From positions 1-64,000 of the forward strand of contig CBDCWT010000081.1 of assembly GCA_965223305.1 (NCBI GenBank): a stretch of DNA of 64,000 bases, read 5' to 3'. Numbering within the stretch: the stretch's first letter is position 1; every line of letters starts with the position of its first letter. The notes beneath the pieces were generated by a model. It was not told the DNA's origin. It searched no databases and saw nothing but the letters and a program-made list of their open reading frames with translations. Both the position numbers and the translations under genes were made by a program. The DNA comes from CBDCWT01 sp965223305 (lineage in GTDB: Bacteria > Planctomycetota > Planctomycetia > Pirellulales > Pirellulaceae). Below, in pieces: positions 54,270-63,724 of the stretch.

Positions 54270-54910
54270 CTTGAACTCAGCTGCCTGCCGCGTGATGTCG
54301 ATCCAGGGCAGGCCGTCCAATGCGCGTGCTGCGGTAGCAGAACTTCAATCGCCTGGCCGCAAGACGTAGCAGCAGTCTATTTTTCTGTCCCAATCTTTCT
54401 GTCGTTAAGCAGATTGGCGAGGAGGTTTTGGATGACAGAAGATTGGGACAGAAAGATGACGTAGTTTCAAACTTCTCGAGTGACCTGAACGTAGCTGCCT
54501 GCCGCGTGATGTTGATCCAGCGCGGGCCGTCCAACGGGCGTGCCGCCTGTAGCAGAACATCGATCGCCTTTCTCGCATGCAGGTCTTGGCGTCTCTGTGT
54601 CCTCCGCTGCTCTGTGTTTAATGGTCCCTTGTTTGGGGTGGAGTTGGTTTGTTTTGAAACACAGGCACGGAGGCCGTGTACGCCAGCAACAACCGTGTAC
54701 GCCGCTTGGGCCACAGATTAGCCGGAATGCGTTAGCATCCGGTTTTGGTAGGAACCGTGGGCTAACGCCCAGCGGCTGATGTCGCGGAGTCACGCCGCTA
54801 GGCAAAGGGCCTCCTGTTGATCCTGTAAATCCTGTCAAACAAACAGAACAAAGACATACACGTCAAACTTCTCGTGTGACTTGAACGCAGCTGCCTGCCG
54901 CGTGACTTCG
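54211..54910. repeat. Threefold imperfect direct repeat with inverted repeat
   Basis: A block around CTCGAGTGACTTGAACTCAG and CTGCCTGCCGCGTGA occurs at 54211-54360, 54428-54576 and 54861-54910. The first copy includes the last 17 codons of the DUF4465 gene. A near-perfect inverted repeat (54382-54403 with 54435-54455, TTTCTGTCCCAATCTTTCTG) can form a long stem. A related TTTCTGTCTTACATCTTTCT lies near 54958. Confidence 0.75.
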
Positions 54911-55135
54911 AGTTTCTCTCGAGCGCCCGTGGCGGCCTCTTGGGCACGCTGCTCAATGTTTCTGTCTTACATCTTTCTGTTTTACTTGGAGCGGCAGTGC
55001 GGATATTTCCGTTCGTACCAAGTAGATTGGTCCCGCCTCGGGATTCATCGAGCAAGCTACACTTTCCTCAGGGCCGCCGTAGCTGATCGGTCAAGCCGAT
55101 GATTCTTTGGAACCCGCGACTTTGCAGACCCCTGA
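54270..55135. other. Intergenic, repeat-filled
   Basis: These 866 bp contain the threefold direct repeat (54211-54910) and hairpin copy 6 (54717-54780). I see no gene. The GNAT-fold gene begins at 55136. Confidence 0.6.
54717..54780. repeat. Hairpin repeat family, copy 6 of 7
   Basis: ATTAGCCGGAATGCGTTAGC with the paired arm ending CCCAGCGGCTGAT and a loop of TTTTGGTAGG type. Confidence 0.85.
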
Positions 55136-56305
55136 ATGACCACCTACAAGCTTTTACCGCTGTCGGGAACGGACCAACTACGCGCATATGCCCAACCATG
55201 GAATGAGCTTTGGCAGCGGAGTTACTCGGCACAGCCGACAGTTCGTGCGGAGGGCATCGAACTCTGGTGTAACACCTTTGGTAGGGACAAGCCGCTATCG
55301 GCTTTTGCCGTCGAGCAGAACGGTGTTTTCGTCGCCGCGCTGCCGCTCGTGCGGGGCAACCTGCGGGGACTGTATCCCGTCTACGAGTTGCCCTCCAACT
55401 GTTGGGCCAGCTGCGGCGACTTGCTGATCGACCGAGAAGCGGACGTCCCAGCTGTACTTGATGTCTTGCTTGACGGACTGGTGGCTGACGGCGTGTCCCT
55501 TACCATGTTCGACGAGATCGCGCTCGAGTCGCCGCAGTGGCGCGCCTGGAGAAATACACTGCAGCGGCGCGCAGCCGGGGTGCGCATCACCGGCGAGCGA
55601 CCGGTGGGTGTCGTGGACATTTTGTACGATTGGGAAAAGTACCAGGCGAGTTGGGCGAGCAAGTATCGCAACGCACTGAAACGGAGCCACCGGAAGTTAC
55701 TTCAGCATGGCACGGTCAGTATTCAGAGGCACCGCGATCTGAGCGATCAACAGCTGACTGAGTTAATGCAAACAGCTTTCGACATCGAGAATCGAAGTTG
55801 GAAGGGCGAGCATGGTTCGTCGATTCTCGCAACGCCGGGAATGTCGGAGTACATGTTGGCCGAAGCACTATTCGTCTTGGAAAACGGTTATCTGGACTTG
55901 TGGTTCCTGTGCCTGGACGATGTTCCGATTGCCTTTGAATACTGCCATTTGAGCAAGGGTATCTGCTTCTCGCACAAGATTGGTTTTGATCCCCAGTTCA
56001 GGGAGCTGGGGCCAGGCCGCTTGCTCAAAATGTACCAGCTAGAACGCTATCACGAAGATCCCTCCTGTCAGCTCTTGGATACACTGGGGTTCTTTACGGA
56101 ATCGAAAGCCAAATGGGCGACGCGGACCTACGAGGTGGGTCGAATATATGCGTCCATCTGTGGCTCAATTTCCGGTCTGATGCTGCGGGGATACTCCTTG
56201 GCGCAGCCGCTGATTGACCGCATCCGGCCCCAGCAAGAACTCGGTGATGAGCTGACGGTGGGTGCCTCGCGCTATCTGGAGTCGACGGACTCGACAGCCT
56301 GTTAG
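55136..56305 (+). CDS. GNAT-superfamily acetyltransferase-like protein (CelD/BcsL or FemAB-like)
   Basis: A 389-residue cytoplasmic protein of the acetyltransferase-6 group. An N-terminal domain (NELWQRSYSAQPTVRAEGIE, VEQNGVFVAALPLVRGNLRG) precedes the core GNAT half (YQASWASKYRNALKRSHRKL, FDIENRSWKGEHGSSILATP, YLDLWFLCLDDVPIAFEYCH). The SHKIGFDPQFRELGPGRLLK stretch is the acetyl-CoA-contact region typical of this group. Relatives act in extracellular polysaccharide or cell-envelope modification. No partner genes for such a cluster are next to it, so the role is open. Confidence 0.8.
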   Translation: MTTYKLLPLSGTDQLRAYAQPWNELWQRSYSAQPTVRAEGIELWCNTFGRDKPLSAFAVEQNGVFVAALPLVRGNLRGLYPVYELPSNCWASCGDLLIDREADVPAVLDVLLDGLVADGVSLTMFDEIALESPQWRAWRNTLQRRAAGVRITGERPVGVVDILYDWEKYQASWASKYRNALKRSHRKLLQHGTVSIQRHRDLSDQQLTELMQTAFDIENRSWKGEHGSSILATPGMSEYMLAEALFVLENGYLDLWFLCLDDVPIAFEYCHLSKGICFSHKIGFDPQFRELGPGRLLKMYQLERYHEDPSCQLLDTLGFFTESKAKWATRTYEVGRIYASICGSISGLMLRGYSLAQPLIDRIRPQQELGDELTVGASRYLESTDSTAC

Positions 56306-56308
56306 CCG

Positions 56309-57628
56309 TTAACTTGGCGCAGTCGCCAGCGTTCGGTTCTCGATCCAGCTGATGACGTCGTCCACGATCTCGAGGCCCTCGGCGAGCTGCCGTTGATCGC
56401 TGATCAAAGGTGGCGCCAAGAAGATCAGATTCCAACGAACGAACGTGTAGAGGCCGCGTTCGCGGAATTGCTTTTTGATCTCGTCGACCAGCGGAGGCGC
56501 GGTGTTGAACTCGATCAGCGGTGTTCTCTTGCTGCGATCGCTTACTAGTTCAATACAGGCCAGGAACCCCAGGCTGCGAACATCACCAACGATTTCATGC
56601 CTCTGTTGGAGCGAGGCCAGCTCCGACGCCAGCACGTTACCCAACGAGCGAGTGTTTTCGATCGCTCGTAATGTTTGATACTCCTCGATCGCGGCCAGCG
56701 CTGCGGCGCACGCCAACGGATGACCTGTATAGGTGCAGCCAATTGGGAGCATCTGGTCTTCAAAATGCTCAGCGAGCCGCCGGTTGACAATGGCTGCTCC
56801 CATCGGGACATAGCCGCTCGTGATGCCCTTAGCCACCGTCATGATGTCGGGAACGACGTCCTCGTGATTCACCGCGAACCACTCACCGGTGCGTCCAAAA
56901 CCACAGATGACCTCATCCGCGATCATCACGATGTCGTATTTGTCACAGATCTCTCGAACACGGCGCAGGTAGCCGGGCGGGGCGGGGAAGCCACCAGCCG
57001 CTGCGGTGAATGGTTCTACGATCAAAGCCGCGATGGATTGCGGACCTTCCATCAGGATCTGACGTTCCAGCGCGTCCGCACAGTGCAACGCGCAATCCGG
57101 ATGCGACAGACCGAAGTCACATCGATAGCAGAAAGGATCAAAGAACCTGACCGTACCGGCTGGACCCGGCTCTGCGCCCATCCGCCGAGGGTCGCCACAG
57201 ACGGTCAATGTACCGAGCGTCGTGCCATGATATGACCGGTACTTCGCCAGCACTTTCTGGCGGCCTGTGTACATTCTGGCCATCGTAAGTGCGATTTCGT
57301 TCGCCTCGCTGCCGCTGTTGGTGAAGAAGGCTTTAGTGAGATCGCCGGGCGTAACCTCGGCCAGTTTCTGTCCAAGCGCTGCCCGGCCCGTGTGTGTCAC
57401 CGCCGAGCTGGCGACGCAAAGCTGTTTCGCCTGTCGCTGAATGGCGTCAATCACGTGACGGTTGCCGTGACCCAGGTTGACGTTGAACAACTGTGAGGCG
57501 AAGTCGAGGTAGCGTTTGCCGTGGGCGTCCCAAAAGTAGACGCCGTCACCGCGCGAAATCTCGATCGCGTCATCTTGGGTGGCCTGAATCGTCCACGGCA
57601 TAAAGTGATGTTGGCGATGGGCGCTCAT
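56309..57628 (-). CDS. Class III aminotransferase (taurine/omega-amino acid type)
   Basis: About 440 residues from ATG 57628 with AGGA upstream; the frame runs on through repeat copy 7, which is not coding. PLP-enzyme landmarks are FFTNSGSEANEIALTMARMY, YRSYHGTTLGTL, MIADEVICGFGRTGEWFAV and the Schiff-base Lys in TVAKGITSGYVPMGAAIV. CYRCDFGLSHPDCALHC is a Cys-rich insertion common in taurine:pyruvate and related omega-amino acid transaminases. The substrate is uncertain. A sulfopyruvate decarboxylase-like pair at 27-28 kb in the same window makes a taurine/sulfoacetaldehyde link tempting but unproven. It is convergent with the GNAT-fold gene, with 3 bp between. Confidence 0.9.
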   Translation of the reverse strand: MSAHRQHHFMPWTIQATQDDAIEISRGDGVYFWDAHGKRYLDFASQLFNVNLGHGNRHVIDAIQRQAKQLCVASSAVTHTGRAALGQKLAEVTPGDLTKAFFTNSGSEANEIALTMARMYTGRQKVLAKYRSYHGTTLGTLTVCGDPRRMGAEPGPAGTVRFFDPFCYRCDFGLSHPDCALHCADALERQILMEGPQSIAALIVEPFTAAAGGFPAPPGYLRRVREICDKYDIVMIADEVICGFGRTGEWFAVNHEDVVPDIMTVAKGITSGYVPMGAAIVNRRLAEHFEDQMLPIGCTYTGHPLACAAALAAIEEYQTLRAIENTRSLGNVLASELASLQQRHEIVGDVRSLGFLACIELVSDRSKRTPLIEFNTAPPLVDEIKKQFRERGLYTFVRWNLIFLAPPLISDQRQLAEGLEIVDDVISWIENRTLATAPS

Positions 57629-57963
57629 AGGGGCATCCTTGGAGTTTTCGGACACGTTCATTTTTTTGACAGCTGGCAGAATACATGGCCGAACGTGATT
57701 CTGCACCAGCCGCTGGGCGTTAGCCCACGGTTCTTTCACAAAACCGGATGCTAACGCATGCCGGCTGATTTGTTTGTCATAGAACCACGATCGTGCCGGC
57801 CGGATTTTCGTTGAAAACGGCTTTGTCACGCCTCCGGTGAGCCCTTACAATAGCAGTTCATAGGGTTTTCGCGGTTCTTCCCATCCCCCCGCGTGGAACG
57901 AGCACTCAGGCCTCGGCGTCGAACCTCAGTTGGTTCCTAGGACACTTGACTTGAGAGCGCAAT
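57629..57963. repeat. Intergenic with hairpin repeat, copy 7 of 7
   Basis: The hairpin repeat spans 57705-57770 (CAGCCGCTGGGCGTTAGCCC to GCATGCCGGCTGATT). The rest is a divergent promoter region for the aminotransferase and the giant gene that follows. Nothing else was recognised. Confidence 0.75.
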
Positions 57964-60900
57964 ATGGCGTCTAACCCTAAACATCAAAGCTGGTTGCGGC
58001 GACGGCACTGCCGTTTCGAGCGACTCGACGAGCGGCTTCTGCTAGACGCCGCCGGGGTCGAGCTGGCGCCGGACCGGTTCACGTTCTATCAGAATGGCGA
58101 GTCGCAGGATCTCGACCTGTTGGCTAACGACGAGTTCGGGGCAGACTATCAGGGCCGCCAGGAAATCACAGCGGTCAGCTTTGGCAGTCAGGGCGGCCGC
58201 CTACGTATCGCTGACGACCGGAAGTCGGTGCTCTATCGCCCTCCTGCCGATTTCGCGGGCCAGGAGTCGTTTGCGTACTTTGTGGACACTCAGTTCTCCA
58301 GCACGGTGACTATCGACGTCGTGGGGCTGGTGGCTGACGACGCGTACCAGCTTGTGGCCGACGGCCAGCCGCGGCAACTCGAGCTATTGCAAAACGACCC
58401 TTTCCCAGCAGACTACCTTGGCGCTCGGAAGATCACGATTGTGAGTGAAACAAGGCTGGGTGGCCAACTCGCCGTGGCGTCGGATGGTCAGTCGGTCGTT
58501 TACACGATGCCGGAGGGCGTTTACGGCAAAGACTCATTCGTTTACATCGTCGACGACCGCTATCCGGCGCGGGTCACCGTCGACATCCCAAACCCGTTAG
58601 AGTCGGATCGGGGTGAGCTAGTGCAAAACGACGGGCCGACGGTTTTCGCCGTGTTGGCGAATGACCCACTGTGGCCTGGCTATGCAGGTGAACGACAAAT
58701 TACCCATGTCTTTGCCACCGCAGAAGGGGCTGAGGTCGAGATCGCGGCAGATGGAGAGACGCTGACCTACAAACCGCCGGCGGACTTTCACGGCTATGAT
58801 GTCGTGAAGTATGTCGTCGACAGCAGGTTCGAGTCACAACTTCAGCTCACCGTGCACCGGCCCACTCGCGATGACTATGCTACCGTAGACGCCGGCAGCT
58901 CGAATTTCTTTATCGAGCTAACCGGCAACGACCGGTACCGCACTCTATCCGGCGGTCACCGCGACATTGTGGATCGCATCACTGCTGTGGGCGAATCGCA
59001 GCAGGGCGCAGCGATCTCGATCGCCGCCAACGGTCAGGGGGTCCTCTATACGCCGGCTGCCAATTTCAGCGGCAGTGACGAATTTACCTACGTCGCAGAT
59101 GACAAGTATCCAGCGACCGTCCGCGTCTCCGTGACCGATCCCGTGCGGGATGACTACTTAGAGGTGTTCCATGACACGGTGAACAATGAACTAGATGTCC
59201 TGCAAAACGACTTTCTCGGCAACGGCTACTCTGGCGCCAGGCAGATCACGTCGGTCGGTGACACGGTTGCTGGGGGGACGGTCGCGATTTCGGCGGACGG
59301 CAAGTCGCTGCTTTATACGCCACCCGAACTGTTCGGCAGTTTGGGTTCCTCCGACCGGGTCGAGTATGAGGTGGACGACAGGTTTGTTGCGACTGTACAC
59401 CTGCGTGTCTCGCCGATCGTCGTCAGCGACTACTATCGTTTTTCCCGTCCGCAGGAACGACGGCTGGATGTGCTGGAGAACGACCACTTCAGCGCGAACT
59501 ACTTGGGAGCCGGGCTCATCACCGAGGTCTCGGAACCCAGCGACGGTGGATCCGTGACCATCATCGACGGTGGTCGAGCCCTTTGGTATTCACCCGGAAA
59601 TAGCTCTGCTGACTTTACCTATACGGTCGATGGCAAGCACTCGGCGACGGTCTCAGTGGCGTACCCCAATCGCCTTGCGCCCGATGAAGAGACTGTCGAC
59701 CAGAACAGCGGCGCGGCAGAGTTCGATGTGCTGGCCAACGACTTTCAGTCGGTTTGGATTCAGAACCGATGGGGGGTCTACACGGGGCCTCGGGTGATTA
59801 CCAGTGTCGGCGAAACGGACAGCGGCGGCGCGGTTGAGGTCTCGGCGGACGGCAAACACATTCACTATACGCCGGCGCCTGATTTCCACGGCAACGACCG
59901 ATTTTCCTACATCGTCGACGGCTTCCTGGAAACCCAGGTGACGGTCCACGTTATCCGCCGCGTGCGCGACGACCAATTTCACGTAGATCCAGGAAGTACT
60001 GCCAACTCGCTGCCGGTGCTGATCAACGATCTCTTCGCCGCCGACTACACAGGCGCAGGAAGGGTGACGGGAGTCACCGCCACCGCGGCGGAGGGCAGTA
60101 TCTCCGTAGCCGCCGATGGTCGAACAGTCTCCTACACTCCCCCGGACGACTTCACAGGCCAAGACAAGTTCACCTATACCGTCGATGGTGGCCTAAAGGC
60201 CGAAGTGACTGTCTTCGTCCACAGCTCGCTGGACGCACGTTTCAACAAGTTTGGCGAGCTGCAGTCGTTCAGACAGTTCCTCATCGACGACGCATTGACT
60301 CGCTATGAGCCACTGTTTGGACAACAGGGGTATCCCTACGACTTCGGCGATGGGCAGTTCGAGGCGGCTCCAGGCGTGGGCGGCGGTCGTCTTCATTCTG
60401 AGACCAACGTTCAGGTCGCTGGAGTCGATGAAGCAGATCTCATCGAGACCGATGGTAGCTACCTCTATACGGTAACCGGTGATGAGCTCGTGATCTCTCG
60501 GGCTTGGCCGGCCGACCAGCTAGAGGTCATCTCCAAGACGGCGATTTCGGGCACGCCGATTGGCCAATACCTGCACGGCGACCGGTTGGCGGTCGTTTCC
60601 CGCGTCTGGAGCTACGGCGATGGCCACCCGCTGCCGGAACTCGATGCGGCTTTCGCGCCGGGCGATTCGCTCATTCTGCCGCCATTTCCACCAAGCACCA
60701 GCAGCACGATCGTCACCATTTTCGACGTCTCCGATCGACAAGCGCCGCAGGTCGTCCAGCAGACCGAGTTGGACGGCAACTACGTCGAGTCACGGCGGCT
60801 GGGAGACCACGTCTTCTTGGTGCTGAACGGCGGCACGGCATCGTTGCCGCGACCAGAATTGAATTGTGAGGAAGATCAGTGCATCTACGAGACGCGTGAG

Positions 60901-62877
60901 GAGTACCTCGCGCGTGTTCTAAGCAACTTCGAGTCTCTGCTGGAAGAGACTCTGCCCAAGTATTCCAGCTTGGGACCGGATGGCAGCCTTGTCCGCAGCG
61001 GATCGATCGTCCAACCGGAGGATATTTTCGAACCGCTGGCTCCCGGTCGGCACAACCTGTTGTCGGTGGTGACCGTGAACATGGCCAACAGTGCTCCCGG
61101 CCTGGCTGCAACATCTGGCATCTTGACCGCGGGTGCCACCAACATCTACGGCTCGCTGGAGAACCTGTACGTTTTTCAAGATCAGCAGCGTTGGAGCAGC
61201 GAAGAGGGATCGACTGTCGAGGTGCTCAAGTTTACTTGGAACGGTGACACTGGTTCGGTGGATCCGGTTGCTACGGGATCGGTTCCCGGCCGGATGGTCG
61301 ACCAGTTCTCGGCAGACGAACATGCAGGACATTTGCGAATCGCAACTACGGTCTCGAACAGCTACTCGGGGAATTTTAGCGGCAGGTCGGAGAACTTGCT
61401 GTTCGTGCTCGACGACGATCGGGGGGTCCTCGAATTCAGCGGCGGTCTAAAAAATCTGGCACTCGACGAGTCGATTCGCAGCGTACGTTTCTTTGGCGAG
61501 CGGGCGTTTGTGGTCACTTTCCAGAATGTCGACCCGTTGTTTGGTATTGATCTGAGCGATCCCACCGAACCTCGCCCGCTCGGCCACCTGACGTTGCCGG
61601 GATTCTCGGAGTATCTGCAGTTCATCGAGGAGGACCGTCTGCTGACCGTGGGGCGCAACACTCCAGATGGATTCAGTGGTCCGGCGATGGTTTCGCTGTT
61701 CAACGTGGCTGAGCTTGCCGAGCCAGTGTTGATTGACCGTTTCACTTTGCCGAGGTATTCCGAGAGCGAAGCTAACATCGATCATCATGCGTTTGGCTGG
61801 TACGCGCCGTCTCATGTGCTTGCCGTTCCAGCAGCTCGCAGTTATCCGGTGCGAGTCGACAAGGATGAAGATGGATACCGCGAAACGACTGAGTATGTTT
61901 CGGAACATGAGCTGTACACATTTCAGATCGACACAGCGCCCTCAGCGCGCAGTGACGTCGGCATCGAACTGTTAGGGACGATCGAGCATGATGCCCCGGT
62001 GCGGCGCAGTGCTTTCATCGAGGACAAGGTTTATTCAATTGCGGACACGTCGATCAAAGCTGCCAACATCAACGACCCTGCCAGCATCATCAGCGAGGTG
62101 GTAACCGCAGAAGGGTTGGCAAGTCCACCCCTACCGACACCTGGAACACCGGTATGGGACAAGCTGGATCGATTTCAGGGACGGGCGCGAGCGGAGCTGG
62201 CCGGCCGGCTGGGGACCGACCTGGGATCGATCATGGCCGTTACCAGCGAAGCAGATACCACAACGCAAAACCGCTTCAAGACGGTGCTTCGTGCCGCGAA
62301 TCGCTACTTCGTCTATGCATCCGAGGGCGACGAAGTTGTGATGGCCGGAGACGAGTATTCGTTTCCACCGGCGGGAACTCTGCTTCAATGGCACAACCAG
62401 GACAACGCCTATGATGTCGATGGGGACGGCGTGGTCGCCCCGAGAGACGTTGGCATCATCATCAATGACCTCAACCGCTCTGGCAGCCGCGTGCTGCCGT
62501 CCTCGTCTGTTGTTCGCCAGATCGATCATTCCCAGTACTATCTGGATGTCACGGCAGACAGCCGACTGTCCGCGATCGACGCGTTGCGGGTTATCAACTT
62601 CCTGAGCCGGCGAGCCGCGAGGGAAGGAGAGGGGGGTCCGGTGCTGTCACACCTGACGCAGCGGGAGGGCGCCGTCGCAGCGGCAACTTCTCAGGCCGCG
62701 GAACTGATCGACTTAGTTCTCCGCGACGATCAGCGTCCCAGTGGAGTGTCGCCAGGTGTTAGCACAGACTTCGCTGCAAGTCACACTTTGCACTTGGCTG
62801 ACGAGGATGACACTTCTCTAGACGCTTATCTTGCCTCGCTGGATCGTGTGCCTTGGGAAGAGCTCAGTGATCGTTGA
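57964..62877 (+). CDS. Giant surface protein: tandem Ig-like repeats plus beta-propeller and dockerin
   Basis: A 1637-residue protein. The tag is RFERLDERLLLDAAG. Residues 29-755 form about nine tandem beta-sandwich repeats of 80-90 residues of cadherin-like/bacterial Ig type (DLLANDEFGADY, ITAVSFGSQGG, VLYRPPADFAGQESFAYFVD). Residues 809-1385 match the secreted Beta_propel family (QVAGVDEADLIETDGSYLYT), a propeller distantly related to WD40, with RFFGERAFVVTFQNVDPLFG and DHHAFGWYAP in it. Dockerin-type Ca loops (DVDGDGVVAPRDVGIIINDL, DVTADSRLSAIDALRVINFL) are at about 1480-1550. It should be exported and bound to the surface. The hydrolase gene downstream overlaps its last 11 bp. Confidence 0.85.
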   Translation: MASNPKHQSWLRRRHCRFERLDERLLLDAAGVELAPDRFTFYQNGESQDLDLLANDEFGADYQGRQEITAVSFGSQGGRLRIADDRKSVLYRPPADFAGQESFAYFVDTQFSSTVTIDVVGLVADDAYQLVADGQPRQLELLQNDPFPADYLGARKITIVSETRLGGQLAVASDGQSVVYTMPEGVYGKDSFVYIVDDRYPARVTVDIPNPLESDRGELVQNDGPTVFAVLANDPLWPGYAGERQITHVFATAEGAEVEIAADGETLTYKPPADFHGYDVVKYVVDSRFESQLQLTVHRPTRDDYATVDAGSSNFFIELTGNDRYRTLSGGHRDIVDRITAVGESQQGAAISIAANGQGVLYTPAANFSGSDEFTYVADDKYPATVRVSVTDPVRDDYLEVFHDTVNNELDVLQNDFLGNGYSGARQITSVGDTVAGGTVAISADGKSLLYTPPELFGSLGSSDRVEYEVDDRFVATVHLRVSPIVVSDYYRFSRPQERRLDVLENDHFSANYLGAGLITEVSEPSDGGSVTIIDGGRALWYSPGNSSADFTYTVDGKHSATVSVAYPNRLAPDEETVDQNSGAAEFDVLANDFQSVWIQNRWGVYTGPRVITSVGETDSGGAVEVSADGKHIHYTPAPDFHGNDRFSYIVDGFLETQVTVHVIRRVRDDQFHVDPGSTANSLPVLINDLFAADYTGAGRVTGVTATAAEGSISVAADGRTVSYTPPDDFTGQDKFTYTVDGGLKAEVTVFVHSSLDARFNKFGELQSFRQFLIDDALTRYEPLFGQQGYPYDFGDGQFEAAPGVGGGRLHSETNVQVAGVDEADLIETDGSYLYTVTGDELVISRAWPADQLEVISKTAISGTPIGQYLHGDRLAVVSRVWSYGDGHPLPELDAAFAPGDSLILPPFPPSTSSTIVTIFDVSDRQAPQVVQQTELDGNYVESRRLGDHVFLVLNGGTASLPRPELNCEEDQCIYETREEYLARVLSNFESLLEETLPKYSSLGPDGSLVRSGSIVQPEDIFEPLAPGRHNLLSVVTVNMANSAPGLAATSGILTAGATNIYGSLENLYVFQDQQRWSSEEGSTVEVLKFTWNGDTGSVDPVATGSVPGRMVDQFSADEHAGHLRIATTVSNSYSGNFSGRSENLLFVLDDDRGVLEFSGGLKNLALDESIRSVRFFGERAFVVTFQNVDPLFGIDLSDPTEPRPLGHLTLPGFSEYLQFIEEDRLLTVGRNTPDGFSGPAMVSLFNVAELAEPVLIDRFTLPRYSESEANIDHHAFGWYAPSHVLAVPAARSYPVRVDKDEDGYRETTEYVSEHELYTFQIDTAPSARSDVGIELLGTIEHDAPVRRSAFIEDKVYSIADTSIKAANINDPASIISEVVTAEGLASPPLPTPGTPVWDKLDRFQGRARAELAGRLGTDLGSIMAVTSEADTTTQNRFKTVLRAANRYFVYASEGDEVVMAGDEYSFPPAGTLLQWHNQDNAYDVDGDGVVAPRDVGIIINDLNRSGSRVLPSSSVVRQIDHSQYYLDVTADSRLSAIDALRVINFLSRRAAREGEGGPVLSHLTQREGAVAAATSQAAELIDLVLRDDQRPSGVSPGVSTDFAASHTLHLADEDDTSLDAYLASLDRVPWEELSDR

Positions 62878-63724
62878 GCTGCTACACACCACAACGACTG
62901 ATGGTTTGCGGCTGCACGGTGCGCTGCATCGAGCGACCGCGGAACGCGATCTAGCCGTTCAGGCGCTGCTTTGCCTGCACGGGGTGGGTAGCAACTTCTA
63001 CGGGTCGGCTCTCTTTTCCGCCATCACATCCAGCATCTCGGCCGCGGGCGTTTCGGTGTTGTGGGCCAACACTCGCGGGCACGACGCGGTCTATACGGCT
63101 GCCTTTCCCGCGGGCGCGCGGCGGCAAGGCGCTGCGTACGAAGTCGTTGCGGACTGCGTGTTGGATATCGCGGCTTGGATCCAAGCCTTGCAGTCCAGCG
63201 GCTTCGAGCGGGTGGGTGTCCTCGGGCACAGCTTGGGAGCTTTGAAAGCGCTTTACCGTGAAGCTCATCAGCCGCATCCGCCAGCTGCGTGTGTCATTGC
63301 CGTGTCCCCACCCCGGCTCTCGTGTTCGGCTTTTCATGAGGATCCGCGCAGCGCCTCTTTTGTTGAGTGTTTGGGCAGAGCTCAAAACTTTGTCGACAGG
63401 GGATCTCCCGAAGAGCTCATCGAAGTGAGTTTTCCTTTGCCCATGTTGATCACAGCGGAGGGCTTTCTGGACAAATACGGGCCTCAGGAAAAGTACAATC
63501 TGGTGAAATTCGCTCAGCATGTTCGCGCGCCGCTGCTATGCACCTACGGCGGCCGTGAGCTGGAACAGGGGGGTGTTGCGTTCGCAGGTGTGCCCGAGGC
63601 GCTGAGGGACCTTCCGAGTGAAGGTCAGCAGTTCGAAGTGGAGATCATTCATGGAGCCGATCATCAATACAACGCGCAGCGGGCGCAGCTCGCTAATGTC
63701 ATCTTAAAGTGGCTCGAACGTTGA
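62867..63724 (+). CDS. Alpha/beta hydrolase
   Basis: About 285 residues. I choose GTG 62867 (with GGGAAGAG upstream) rather than the longest frame, which begins at TTG 62831 inside the preceding gene; the chosen start overlaps that gene by 11 bp. Motifs are LLCLHGVGSNFYGSALFSAI (oxyanion region), the nucleophile elbow GVLGHSLGALKAL with Ser in GHSLG, and the C-terminal His in EIIHGADHQYNAQRAQLANV. No signal peptide, so it is probably cytoplasmic. The coupling to a surface protein is curious and may be incidental. Substrate unknown. Confidence 0.85.
   Translation: MIVELLHTTTTDGLRLHGALHRATAERDLAVQALLCLHGVGSNFYGSALFSAITSSISAAGVSVLWANTRGHDAVYTAAFPAGARRQGAAYEVVADCVLDIAAWIQALQSSGFERVGVLGHSLGALKALYREAHQPHPPAACVIAVSPPRLSCSAFHEDPRSASFVECLGRAQNFVDRGSPEELIEVSFPLPMLITAEGFLDKYGPQEKYNLVKFAQHVRAPLLCTYGGRELEQGGVAFAGVPEALRDLPSEGQQFEVEIIHGADHQYNAQRAQLANVILKWLER

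Noticed and set aside
54277..54714. Minus-strand 145-codon frame in the repeat block
   Set aside because: It is built from the repeat family at 54.2-54.6 kb and has no protein features.
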